From the NCBI GenBank assembly GCA_017404785.1, contig JAFRBQ010000002.1, positions 116,959 to 180,958 of the forward strand: DNA of 64,000 nucleotides, given 5' to 3'. The first letter of the stretch is position 1. Every line of letters begins with the position of its first letter. Origin of the DNA: Erysipelotrichaceae bacterium. Its GTDB lineage: Bacteria; Bacillota_I; Bacilli_A; Erysipelotrichales; Erysipelotrichaceae. Under the pieces are notes generated by a model that saw nothing but the letters and a program-made list of their open reading frames with translations, searched no databases and was not told the DNA's origin. Both the position numbers and the translations under genes were made by a program. This document shows positions 54,893 through 62,552 of this stretch, piece by piece.

Positions 54893-57037
54893 ATGGTAAC
54901 TTATTCGCAGCTTAACGAAAATCAGAAACTGGCCGTAACTGATGAGGCAAATCACTTACGGATAATCGCGGGTGCCGGTTCAGGGAAGACCCGCGTTTTA
55001 ACGATGCGCATTGCCTATCTGATCGAGCACAAGGGCGTTAAACCTTATAATATTCTGGCCATCACTTTCACCAACAAGGCAGCCAGAGAGATGAAGAACA
55101 GGATCAGCGACATGCTGAAAGAGGCGGGAACGGGATGTCATATCTCGACGATCCATTCACTGTGCATGCGCATCCTGTCCGAAGATATCGAAGCGCTCAA
55201 TTATCCGAAGAACTTCACAGTCATCGATGCGGATGACCAGAAGCAGATCCTGAAGGAAGCTTATAAAGAGATCGGCATCGACAAGAAGGAATATCCCTAT
55301 GGAGGGATGCTGGATTATATCGCCAACAACAAATATCAGTATGTAATGCCGGAAAAGGCCATTGAATTTGCCTATGGGGAACCTAGACTTGTGAATAAGG
55401 CCAAAGTCTTTGCCTATTACGAGAAGCGTTTAAAACAGCTTTATGCCCTGGATTTCGACGATCTGATCCTGTTTACGACGAGACTGTTTGAAATGTTCCC
55501 TAAGATCATGGAAAAATGGTCCAAACGTTTTCATTATGTCCATGTCGATGAGTTCCAGGATGTGGACAAGGAACAGTATAAGCTGATCAGATATCTGAGC
55601 CGCTGTCATGACAATCTCTATGTCGTCGGTGATCCGGACCAGACGATCTTCACCTGGAGAGGTGCCGATATCAATATCATCGTCAATATGGACAAGGATT
55701 ATCCTGATCTCAAGACGATCGTCCTGAATCAGAATTACCGTTCTACCAATAATATCCTTTCCGGTGCCAACTCCCTGATCCGCAACAACAAGGCGAGGGT
55801 GGAAAAGGAACTGTTCTCGAAGAACGGTGATGGCAGCAAGATCATCCACAAGACCTGCTCATCAGAAGTGGCTGAAGCCAACTATGTGGTCAATCAGATC
55901 ATCAAGCTGCACAACGACGGCTACAACTATAAAGATATGGCTGTTCTGTACAGAGCCAACTACCTGTCCAGAGAAATAGAAAAAGTGCTGATCGAGAACA
56001 GGATCAATTATGTGATCTACGGCGGACTGCGTTTCTATGAACGTATGGAAGTAAAGGATATCCTTTCATATCTGCGTATGATCACCAGAGCAGATGATCT
56101 GGCTTTCATCAGGATCATCAATACGCCACGTCGGGCGATCGGTGCCAAGACGATCGAAGCCATCCAGAACATCGCCATGGAAAAGAACATGAGCATGTAT
56201 GAAGTGATAAAGGAAGGTCTCTATCCGAAGAACCGTGATACTTTTGAAAACTTTGTCCGCATGGTCGAAAAATGGCGTGAGGACATGAAGAATGTCGAAC
56301 TGGAGATCCTTTTACAGGAAGTTCTGGATGATTCCGGTTACAGGACGATGCTGGAAAAAGACGGGGAGACGGAAAGACTGGAGAACGTCAAGTCGCTGCT
56401 CGATGATATCCAGGAGTATTCTCGTGATTATCCTGAATCGACCTTAGATGAATATCTGCAGATGATCGCTTTATATACCGACCGAGCATCCGAGAACACG
56501 GCTGACGGTCTCAGTCTCTGTACGGTCCATTCCGCCAAGGGACTGGAATTCGAAGTGGTCTTCGTGATCGGTCTTTCTGAAGGAATCTTCCCGTCAGAAA
56601 GGACACTGGCTGAAGGTACGAAGGGACTTGAAGAGGAACGCAGACTGGCTTATGTGGCTTATACCAGAGCCAAAAAGCTGCTGTATCTGAGCGAGTCGAA
56701 CAGTTTCTCTTATGTCATCCAGTCGGCCAAGCTGGCTTCACGTTTCATCAAGGAGATCGATGACAGATATGTCGAACATGTCGATGAAAGACCGAAGACT
56801 TTCAGTTCCGGTATCTTTGATGAAGATATCGTCATTCAGGATCGGAAAAAAGAAAAACCGAAGGATGATCTTTACCGCAACGGCGATACCGTCATCCACA
56901 AGATCTATGGTGAAGGCATCGTCATCGGCAATGATTCAGGGATACTGCAGATCGCTTTCGCACATCCGTTCGGTGTCAAAAGGATCCAGGCATCACATCC
57001 TTCGATCCGCAAGAAGACCAAAGAAGAATACAGTTAA
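54893..57037 (+). CDS. pcrA: ATP-dependent DNA helicase PcrA/UvrD
   Basis: 714-residue superfamily 1A 3'-5' helicase. Motif I is GAGSGKT at 27-33, Ia TFTNKAAREMKNR, II VDEFQDVD, III GDPDQTIFTWRGA, IV NYRST, V TVHSAKGLEFEVVF, VI EERRLAYVAYTRA. The C-terminal tail ends with a Tudor-like RNA polymerase-binding region (GDTVIHKIYGEGIVIG). It unwinds DNA in repair, plasmid replication and removal of RecA. No ligA lies next to it, unlike Bacillus. Starts immediately after the AAA-CYTH stop. Confidence 0.95.
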   Translation: MVTYSQLNENQKLAVTDEANHLRIIAGAGSGKTRVLTMRIAYLIEHKGVKPYNILAITFTNKAAREMKNRISDMLKEAGTGCHISTIHSLCMRILSEDIEALNYPKNFTVIDADDQKQILKEAYKEIGIDKKEYPYGGMLDYIANNKYQYVMPEKAIEFAYGEPRLVNKAKVFAYYEKRLKQLYALDFDDLILFTTRLFEMFPKIMEKWSKRFHYVHVDEFQDVDKEQYKLIRYLSRCHDNLYVVGDPDQTIFTWRGADINIIVNMDKDYPDLKTIVLNQNYRSTNNILSGANSLIRNNKARVEKELFSKNGDGSKIIHKTCSSEVAEANYVVNQIIKLHNDGYNYKDMAVLYRANYLSREIEKVLIENRINYVIYGGLRFYERMEVKDILSYLRMITRADDLAFIRIINTPRRAIGAKTIEAIQNIAMEKNMSMYEVIKEGLYPKNRDTFENFVRMVEKWREDMKNVELEILLQEVLDDSGYRTMLEKDGETERLENVKSLLDDIQEYSRDYPESTLDEYLQMIALYTDRASENTADGLSLCTVHSAKGLEFEVVFVIGLSEGIFPSERTLAEGTKGLEEERRLAYVAYTRAKKLLYLSESNSFSYVIQSAKLASRFIKEIDDRYVEHVDERPKTFSSGIFDEDIVIQDRKKEKPKDDLYRNGDTVIHKIYGEGIVIGNDSGILQIAFAHPFGVKRIQASHPSIRKKTKEEYS

Positions 57038-57064
57038 AAACGCAGCCTACGAGGCTGCGTTTTC
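57034..57064 (+). terminator. Terminator after pcrA
   Basis: AAAACGCAGCC/GGCTGCGTTTT with a five-base loop. It also overlaps the end of the convergent gene and may serve both. Confidence 0.85.
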
Positions 57065-57490
57065 TGTTTTCATCTGTTCAAGTTTTACGATACCGTCCAG
57101 GTTGGAAAGGCGGTATTTTTTTGAATCATGAGTATAGAAATCCATGATCACATCTGCCTCATGAGAATAGGATTCCAGGACCTCTTTCATGAACGTGGAG
57201 ATGTTGTCATAATTGTACAGTGAGTACATCTCAAAGATCGTGATGAATTTCTCCTGATCGGTGTTTCTGGCATCGAAATCATAGAAGATCGTATCCCTGT
57301 GATCTTTGATGTATGTGGGCAGTTCCGGGTTTGAAAAAAGATATCTTATAAAGTTATAATTATCAGTGTTATTAAGGGAAACGACTGTCGTTTTGATGTA
57401 GACGACGACGTTCAGTTCCAGCATGGCCATATCGAGGTCAGACGGAGCAAAATCCAGCATTTTCCTTAAGGGCATGTTTTTGGTAAGCAT
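57047..57490 (-). CDS. Hypothetical protein, 147 residues
   Basis: Soluble alpha/beta protein; I recognise no domain. Features are an N-terminal basic segment and the acidic-aromatic IFYDFDARNTDQEKFITIF region. The start is supported by TATAAT six bases upstream, with GTAGGT between. Divergent from the DUF885 lipoprotein and convergent with pcrA. Confidence 0.6.
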   Translation of the reverse strand: MLTKNMPLRKMLDFAPSDLDMAMLELNVVVYIKTTVVSLNNTDNYNFIRYLFSNPELPTYIKDHRDTIFYDFDARNTDQEKFITIFEMYSLYNYDNISTFMKEVLESYSHEADVIMDFYTHDSKKYRLSNLDGIVKLEQMKTENAAS

Positions 57491-57496
57491 ACCTAC

Positions 57497-57504
57497 ATTA
57501 TACT
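57497..57504. promoter_or_regulatory. Overlapping divergent -10 boxes
   Basis: Minus-strand TATAAT (57497-57502), six bases from the ATG at 57490, overlaps plus-strand TATACT (57499-57504), which lies 17 bases before the ATG at 57522. Only one direction can be used at a time. Confidence 0.5.
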
Positions 57505-57521
57505 ATTCGAGGAAGAATATC

Positions 57522-59351
57522 ATGAAGAAAGTAATCATCATCTTACTTGCGATCCTCTTACTGACATCTTGTCACGTCAGAAAGACCAAACCGACGGTCG
57601 ACGCTGATGCCGATCCTTTGGTCTATATCGAAAGGCTGAAGAATTACGAAGTGCGCAAGAAGAACCCGAATGCCACGACGGACGATAAGAAGTTCGATGA
57701 ATTTCTGGACCGTTTCTTTGTCGAGTCTTTTGAAGACAGTTATCTGCATATGCATTTCAACATGACCGATTACCACAAGATGGGCATTGAAAAACCGCCT
57801 GTCGATCTGGGTGAAGTCGAATATGCACTGGACAAAGAAAGCTTTGATTATTTCAACGGCGTTCTTGATGAACTGGCCGGTTTTGATTTTGACAAGCTTT
57901 CCTACAGACAGCAGATCGACTATGAGAACATCGAGTATTCATGTCTGGAGACCCTGGCCGATCTGTGCTACTACCGTTTCAAATTCATCATGAGCTCCGG
58001 CACTAATGCGCCGGAAGATATCATTACGGAATTTACCGATTTCACTTTCTATGACAAGGAAACAGTCGATGACTATATCACCCTGTTGAAAGACGTCACC
58101 CGTTATCTGAATGACGTGCTGACTTATACGGAGAAACAGGCGAAAGACGGCTATCCGATGATCGATGACTGGATCGATTATACGCAGGAATTCTGCAACC
58201 GTTTCACGACGGAAAGTGAAAACAATGAGCTGATCCTTTCCTTTGATAAGAGACTCGCTGAACTAGATTTTCTCAGCGACAGTGAAAGAGAAGAATACAG
58301 TAAAGAAAACCGTCGGATCGTTCTGGACGAGATCCTTCCGCTTTACAGGAAGATCCCTGAAGAAGTCGAGAAATACCGCGGCAAAGCCAAGAGCGAAGAC
58401 TATGTCCTGTGCAAACTGGACAAGAACTATGCGGAACTCAAGTATATTCTTTCCGCCAGTTCGAATCTGAGTATCGATGAACAGTTTGCGGTCGTGGAAG
58501 ATGCTTTCTCGATGCTGCAGGCTGAAGCTGTCAGTGTTTATTATGATACTGATCTGACTGCACAACTGGAAGCGATCACTGAAAGCAGGGAAGGTATCTT
58601 CGGTCTTTCACCGAAAGATATGCTGGAACATCTGCGTAACAATACTAGAGCTTTCTTCAAGGATCTCGGCGATGTCGATTATACGGTCGACTACATCAAT
58701 GCCGATACCGCTTCCGAAGGAGCGGTCGCCTATTACTGGCATGCTCCTGTCGACAATCTGGATCAGAACATTATCCGTGTCAATCCTAATTCCAACCGTG
58801 AAGGCTACAGCATCTATGCGACACTGGCTCACGAAGGATTCCCGGGTCATCTTTATCAGAACATCTATTTCTACAAGACCAATCCGCATCTGTACCGCAC
58901 GGCTTTAGGCTATATCGGTTATTCTGAGGGTTGGGCCGTCTATACGACTTATTATGCTTTACAGAGCCTGGATCTGAACGAATATGTTTCAGCATGTCTG
59001 TTCTATCTGGACAACTACTATTTCTTTGAGTATGCCCTGGTCGACATGGCTGTCAACTATTACGGCTGGAGCACCAACGATCTGTATAAGTATTTCAAGG
59101 ATAATTCCATCCTTTCCTATTCCAAAGCCTATCTTGAAAGCATCAGGAACTGGGTCATCCAGATACCGGGTGTCTATTGCAGCTACGGTACCGGTGCTTC
59201 CATGATGTTCATGCTCAGGGACAAGGCGATAAAGGCTCTGGGAAACAAATTCGACTTCCCGGAATTCCACGAACTGCTGATCAAGAACGGACCGCTTCCG
59301 TTCTCACAGCTGGAAGCGATCGTCGATCAGTATATAGCTGATAATCAGTGA
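57522..59351 (+). CDS. DUF885 family lipoprotein, probable metallopeptidase-like
   Basis: 609-residue lipoprotein; the signal peptide ends LLLTSC (C17). The C-terminal half shows the DUF885 hallmark HEGFPGH within LAHEGFPGHLYQN and the GWAVYTTYYAL segment, giving a zinc-peptidase-like active site. Function in this family is not established; carboxypeptidase-like activity is an inference. The ATG at 57522 with GAGGAAG upstream is preferred over the in-frame start at 57423, which would bury the signal peptide. It ends overlapping the convergent surface-protein gene by seven bases. Confidence 0.8.
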   Translation: MKKVIIILLAILLLTSCHVRKTKPTVDADADPLVYIERLKNYEVRKKNPNATTDDKKFDEFLDRFFVESFEDSYLHMHFNMTDYHKMGIEKPPVDLGEVEYALDKESFDYFNGVLDELAGFDFDKLSYRQQIDYENIEYSCLETLADLCYYRFKFIMSSGTNAPEDIITEFTDFTFYDKETVDDYITLLKDVTRYLNDVLTYTEKQAKDGYPMIDDWIDYTQEFCNRFTTESENNELILSFDKRLAELDFLSDSEREEYSKENRRIVLDEILPLYRKIPEEVEKYRGKAKSEDYVLCKLDKNYAELKYILSASSNLSIDEQFAVVEDAFSMLQAEAVSVYYDTDLTAQLEAITESREGIFGLSPKDMLEHLRNNTRAFFKDLGDVDYTVDYINADTASEGAVAYYWHAPVDNLDQNIIRVNPNSNREGYSIYATLAHEGFPGHLYQNIYFYKTNPHLYRTALGYIGYSEGWAVYTTYYALQSLDLNEYVSACLFYLDNYYFFEYALVDMAVNYYGWSTNDLYKYFKDNSILSYSKAYLESIRNWVIQIPGVYCSYGTGASMMFMLRDKAIKALGNKFDFPEFHELLIKNGPLPFSQLEAIVDQYIADNQ

Positions 59352-60982
59352 TCATACCAGTCAGGTATATCACTTGCGACCTGTGAGCCGGCAGCGTTGC
59401 CGAAGGCTTCATCAGTATTACAGAGACTGGAGATATTCCAGTCTTTTAAACTGCTCAGATCGAAGTTCCAGCAGCCCCAGAAGGCGTACGAAAGATCGAG
59501 CAGATCTCCCAGAGAGTCCTTCCAGCCGCTCAGATCACAATTCAGATACTTGTTTCCGTAGAAGATATGATTCATATCGGTTACGGATGAGACATCGATA
59601 TCGCCAAGTCCGTCAACGATCTGAAGTGAACTATCCAGCGTGCCATGATCTGAAGAAAACATCATGGACATGTCATTTACTTCAGAAGTGTCCCAACCGC
59701 GGATATCGATACTGTTAATCGAGAAGCAGTTGCAGAACATGCCGGACATGTCTTCAACATAAGAGACGTCCCAGTTTCTTAAATCGAGTGACGAAGGCAA
59801 TATATCCTCACTGTAGGCGAACATCTTTGAAAGGTCCTTACATTGGGAACTGATCGACCATGATGAAAGATCACCGATATTTACCATAGATGCTGCTGCC
59901 TTGAACATCGAATTGAATGATTCGACATTCTCAACGTTCCAGGAAGATATATTGCCTGTCGTCGTCAGTAAAGGACAGTTTTCAAACATTGAAGACATGT
60001 CCCTTACCTGTGCAGTGTTCCATGAAGCCATGGAACCGACATTTTTAAGCTTTGAGCAGTTATAGAACATATGCGAAGTGTTCTCACACTTCGACAAATC
60101 CCAGTTACGTACACTGCCGGGACTGGTCATGTTCAGACAGTGGGAGAACATGTATGACATATTCCGGCAGTTTGAGGTATCAAGATTGTTAAGCGAGATC
60201 CTGGTGATCGAAGTACAGCCGTCAAACATATAGGACATGTCCTCGATATTACCGGTATCGATATAGTTTATCCCGCTGATGGTCTTGAGTTTTGAAGCTC
60301 CTTTGAAAAGTTTATGAAACGAGGTACAGGAACTAAGATCAGGTATATTGAGACCGTTGATCGTTTCCAGATTATTCAGATTCTCGAACATGGAAGACAT
60401 GTCTTCATTGGCGATCATCGTACCATTGTCTCTGGTATATATGATCACTTCGTCATTCTCGTAATGAGCCAGTACGGAGCGGTCATTCGCTGCAGAAACA
60501 TCCGTATCATTTTCGGAATAGGTCTGTGATACAGAGAAAGTGATCGTCTTTGGTTCCAGGGCGTCTAGATATGTATTAATATTGCTGCCTTTCTGAAGCT
60601 TGTTGGAGATCACGGTTGTCTCAAGACAAATCGTGATCGAGAGATCGCCATGCCAGTCACCGACCGGTATCTCATCGATACTGTAGACAACTATCCTGTT
60701 TCCTGTATCGTTCATTTCATAAACGAAAGAACAGTTATTGAGATGACCTTCGATATCATCTTTGCCATGGCTGTCACTCAGTGTGAAAGCCGAAGGCAGA
60801 TCGATATGCAAGGTCTGATTAGATGAGAGATTGTTTTCTCTCATTTCGATCTGAAAGGATCCGTTTTCCTCTATGGTTAATTCATGAGGGATACGGATGA
60901 CATAGGTATCTTCGCAGGGAGGCGTATCGGATAGGGGACCTCCAAGAAATGACTGCAGAACAAATAGGAGTTGTAGATACAT
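59345..60982 (-). CDS. BspA-like leucine-rich repeat (DUF285) secreted protein
   Basis: 545-residue secreted protein. A hydrophobic N-terminus (MYLQLLFVLQSFLGG) is followed by a domain of about 110 residues shared with the two upstream genes (RIPHELTIE ... VGDWHGDLSITICLE). Residues from about 190 onward are DUF285/BspA-type repeats of about 23-25 residues with the MSxMF core (MSYMFDGC, MSYMFSHC, MSSMFENC, MSGMFCNC, MSMMFSSD). Such repeats bind host or surface proteins in other bacteria. No LPxTG, WxL or other anchor is seen, so attachment is indirect. The ATG at 60982 overlaps the upstream stop (TAATG). Confidence 0.82.
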   Translation of the reverse strand: MYLQLLFVLQSFLGGPLSDTPPCEDTYVIRIPHELTIEENGSFQIEMRENNLSSNQTLHIDLPSAFTLSDSHGKDDIEGHLNNCSFVYEMNDTGNRIVVYSIDEIPVGDWHGDLSITICLETTVISNKLQKGSNINTYLDALEPKTITFSVSQTYSENDTDVSAANDRSVLAHYENDEVIIYTRDNGTMIANEDMSSMFENLNNLETINGLNIPDLSSCTSFHKLFKGASKLKTISGINYIDTGNIEDMSYMFDGCTSITRISLNNLDTSNCRNMSYMFSHCLNMTSPGSVRNWDLSKCENTSHMFYNCSKLKNVGSMASWNTAQVRDMSSMFENCPLLTTTGNISSWNVENVESFNSMFKAAASMVNIGDLSSWSISSQCKDLSKMFAYSEDILPSSLDLRNWDVSYVEDMSGMFCNCFSINSIDIRGWDTSEVNDMSMMFSSDHGTLDSSLQIVDGLGDIDVSSVTDMNHIFYGNKYLNCDLSGWKDSLGDLLDLSYAFWGCWNFDLSSLKDWNISSLCNTDEAFGNAAGSQVASDIPDWYDH

Positions 60983-61404
60983 TACGACGCCCCCCGCAAA
61001 GATATTCTCACATCCAGATGACCATTCCATCTTCCTGCTTTTAATGTTGTATGAGTAAGTATGATCTGCGAAGAAGTATAGTCATCGTTCAGTTCACTAT
61101 ATGACCAGGACTGTTTGTCCTGTTCAACAGAGATAGGGATATTGCTTACACGGTCAGATATGACCGTAGAACTGTCAAAGATCACATCCAGGCACTGATC
61201 GGCATAGATGTCACCTCTGACATAGAAAGTCATGATCGTCCGGTTGCCTGAAACATCGATCTTTTTCGGGATCTTTACCGTATATGTCGGAGCTATGTCA
61301 CAGCTCAGATTGATCACGTATGATCCCTCATCATTAAGATCGTCACCACAGACCGTAAAGATCATCAGATGCAGTATAAGTAAGGAAAGTATCGTTCTTT
61401 TCAT
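60982..61404 (-). CDS. Small secreted protein, paralog of the neighbouring surface proteins
   Basis: 140-residue protein with signal peptide (MKRTILSLLILHLMIFTVCG) and one domain of about 110 residues. It shares IPKKIDVS and LKAGRWNGHLDVRISLR with the upstream gene (LPKKVDVS; LQAGRYSAIMPVTITLR) and the BspA-like gene. The fold is probably an all-beta sandwich. No ribosome site is visible. A run of six G near its end lies in the overlap with the BspA-like frame; one extra G would fuse the two proteins. Confidence 0.72.
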   Translation of the reverse strand: MKRTILSLLILHLMIFTVCGDDLNDEGSYVINLSCDIAPTYTVKIPKKIDVSGNRTIMTFYVRGDIYADQCLDVIFDSSTVISDRVSNIPISVEQDKQSWSYSELNDDYTSSQIILTHTTLKAGRWNGHLDVRISLRGAS

Positions 61405-61448
61405 AAGCAGTAATTAATCGATAATGGGGATGCAGGTTCCCCGTATGG

Positions 61449-61919
61449 TTAAGCTGTAACAGTGCGCAAAGTGATCGTTACCGGCATGATCGCTGAATAA
61501 CGTCCGGCCTGGAGTGCATTGTGGGTGACAGTGAAAGTAGCCTTGGCAGTATCATAGGTTGCCGGTAGGACATTGTGAGCGAAGGTGTTGCCGCTGACAC
61601 TGATGTTCAGAGGAACATCGGCCTTGGAACTGCCTGTAACAGTATCGTGCAGATACAGTGTTTCGTTATTAGTGTAGGCGATGACCAGTTCTTCTGAGGC
61701 AGCGATATCGCCGCAGACATAGACGTCGAAGGTCTTGGTAGCATCGGATACATCGACTTTCTTCGGCAGTCTGACTCTATATGATGAAGTCATGCTTGCT
61801 TCCAGTTCAACGGTCGCTGAATCACCGGTAACTTCATTGGTGTCGCCATCCGCAAAGACGGTGGCAGGCATGATCGCCAGCATCATGGCAACCAACAGTA
61901 CAGATAAGATTTTTTTCAT
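61449..61919 (-). CDS. Small secreted beta-sandwich-like protein
   Basis: 156-residue protein with a classical signal peptide ending near ATVFADG and a domain of about 115 residues rich in Thr, Val and Ser: YRVRLPKKVDVS, FDVYVCGDIAASEELVI and LQAGRYSAIMPVTITLR. It is a paralog of the next gene and of the N-terminal domain of the BspA-like protein. Strong AAGGAG ribosome site; starts nine bases after the stop of the membrane-anchored protein. Probably a structural or adhesive surface subunit, by inference. Confidence 0.75.
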   Translation of the reverse strand: MKKILSVLLVAMMLAIMPATVFADGDTNEVTGDSATVELEASMTSSYRVRLPKKVDVSDATKTFDVYVCGDIAASEELVIAYTNNETLYLHDTVTGSSKADVPLNISVSGNTFAHNVLPATYDTAKATFTVTHNALQAGRYSAIMPVTITLRTVTA

Positions 61920-61928
61920 TGATTCTCC

Positions 61929-62435
61929 TTACTTTCTGATCAGGATCTCCTGATTCTGCTGAATACCGGACCACAGGACAGTCTTGCTGTCGAGTTCATA
62001 GGAAGTGATCGAATACATCAGTTCATGTCTGCCTGCATCCAGACGGCTGAAGATATCGTATGCCTCCATCTTGCCCGGTTCGATGAGACCGCTCGTATAA
62101 AGGACCTCATCGTTGTATATCACATCAAAACTGAGATAGACATCATTGTCTTCAGGATTGACGAGATAGATATTGGGGTAGTCTTCTATTATTTCCAGAG
62201 TCCCGAATCCCATCAATTCCGTGAAGACGTCTTCGTTCTGACTATGATTCAGATCAAGATCGATATCGCTCTGTGACCCCGAAACATCCTTGTCACTGAT
62301 GATATTGCCGTCTGCCTTCGATTTCTGGATCAGCATGATCGTCGTGATGATCAGGATGATCATTAACAGTAACAGTATTATCAGCAGGATGATCTTCTTT
62401 CTTTTTTCGTCTTTCTGAGTCTGTGTTTTCTTCAT
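61929..62435 (-). CDS. Membrane-anchored protein heading the surface-protein locus
   Basis: 168-residue protein: a basic cytosolic N-terminus (MKKTQTQKDEKRKK), one strong membrane helix (about 15-36), then an Asp/Ser-rich linker and an outside domain of about 100 residues ending ILIRK. The domain has beta character (YLVNPEDNDVYLSFDVIYND ...) and could be the cell-side anchor or assembly partner for the three secreted proteins made from the same strand. AAGGGAG lies about nine bases before the ATG. No family recognised. Confidence 0.7.
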   Translation of the reverse strand: MKKTQTQKDEKRKKIILLIILLLLMIILIITTIMLIQKSKADGNIISDKDVSGSQSDIDLDLNHSQNEDVFTELMGFGTLEIIEDYPNIYLVNPEDNDVYLSFDVIYNDEVLYTSGLIEPGKMEAYDIFSRLDAGRHELMYSITSYELDSKTVLWSGIQQNQEILIRK

Positions 62436-62466
62436 GGTTTATTACTCCCTTCATATCTTTATCTGC

Positions 62467-62500
62467 AAAAAAGAGGGCAGTTACCTACCCCCTGATGTCA
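62467..62500 (-). terminator. Hairpin with T-run upstream of the surface locus, possible attenuator
   Basis: AGGGGGTA pairs with TGCCCTCT (with G-U pairs) across an eight-base loop, followed by TTTTTT on the minus strand. It lies after the alr terminator and before the ribosome site of the surface operon, so it could be a second terminator or an attenuator. Confidence 0.5.
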
Positions 62501-62506
62501 CTTTTT

Positions 62507-62535
62507 GCTAAAAAAAGTCATTTTTCAATGACTTT
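62507..62535 (-). terminator. Terminator of alr
   Basis: AAAGTCATT-GAAA-AATGACTTT followed by TTTT on the minus strand. Confidence 0.82.
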
Positions 62536-62552
62536 CAGTGTTTTTTCATGTT

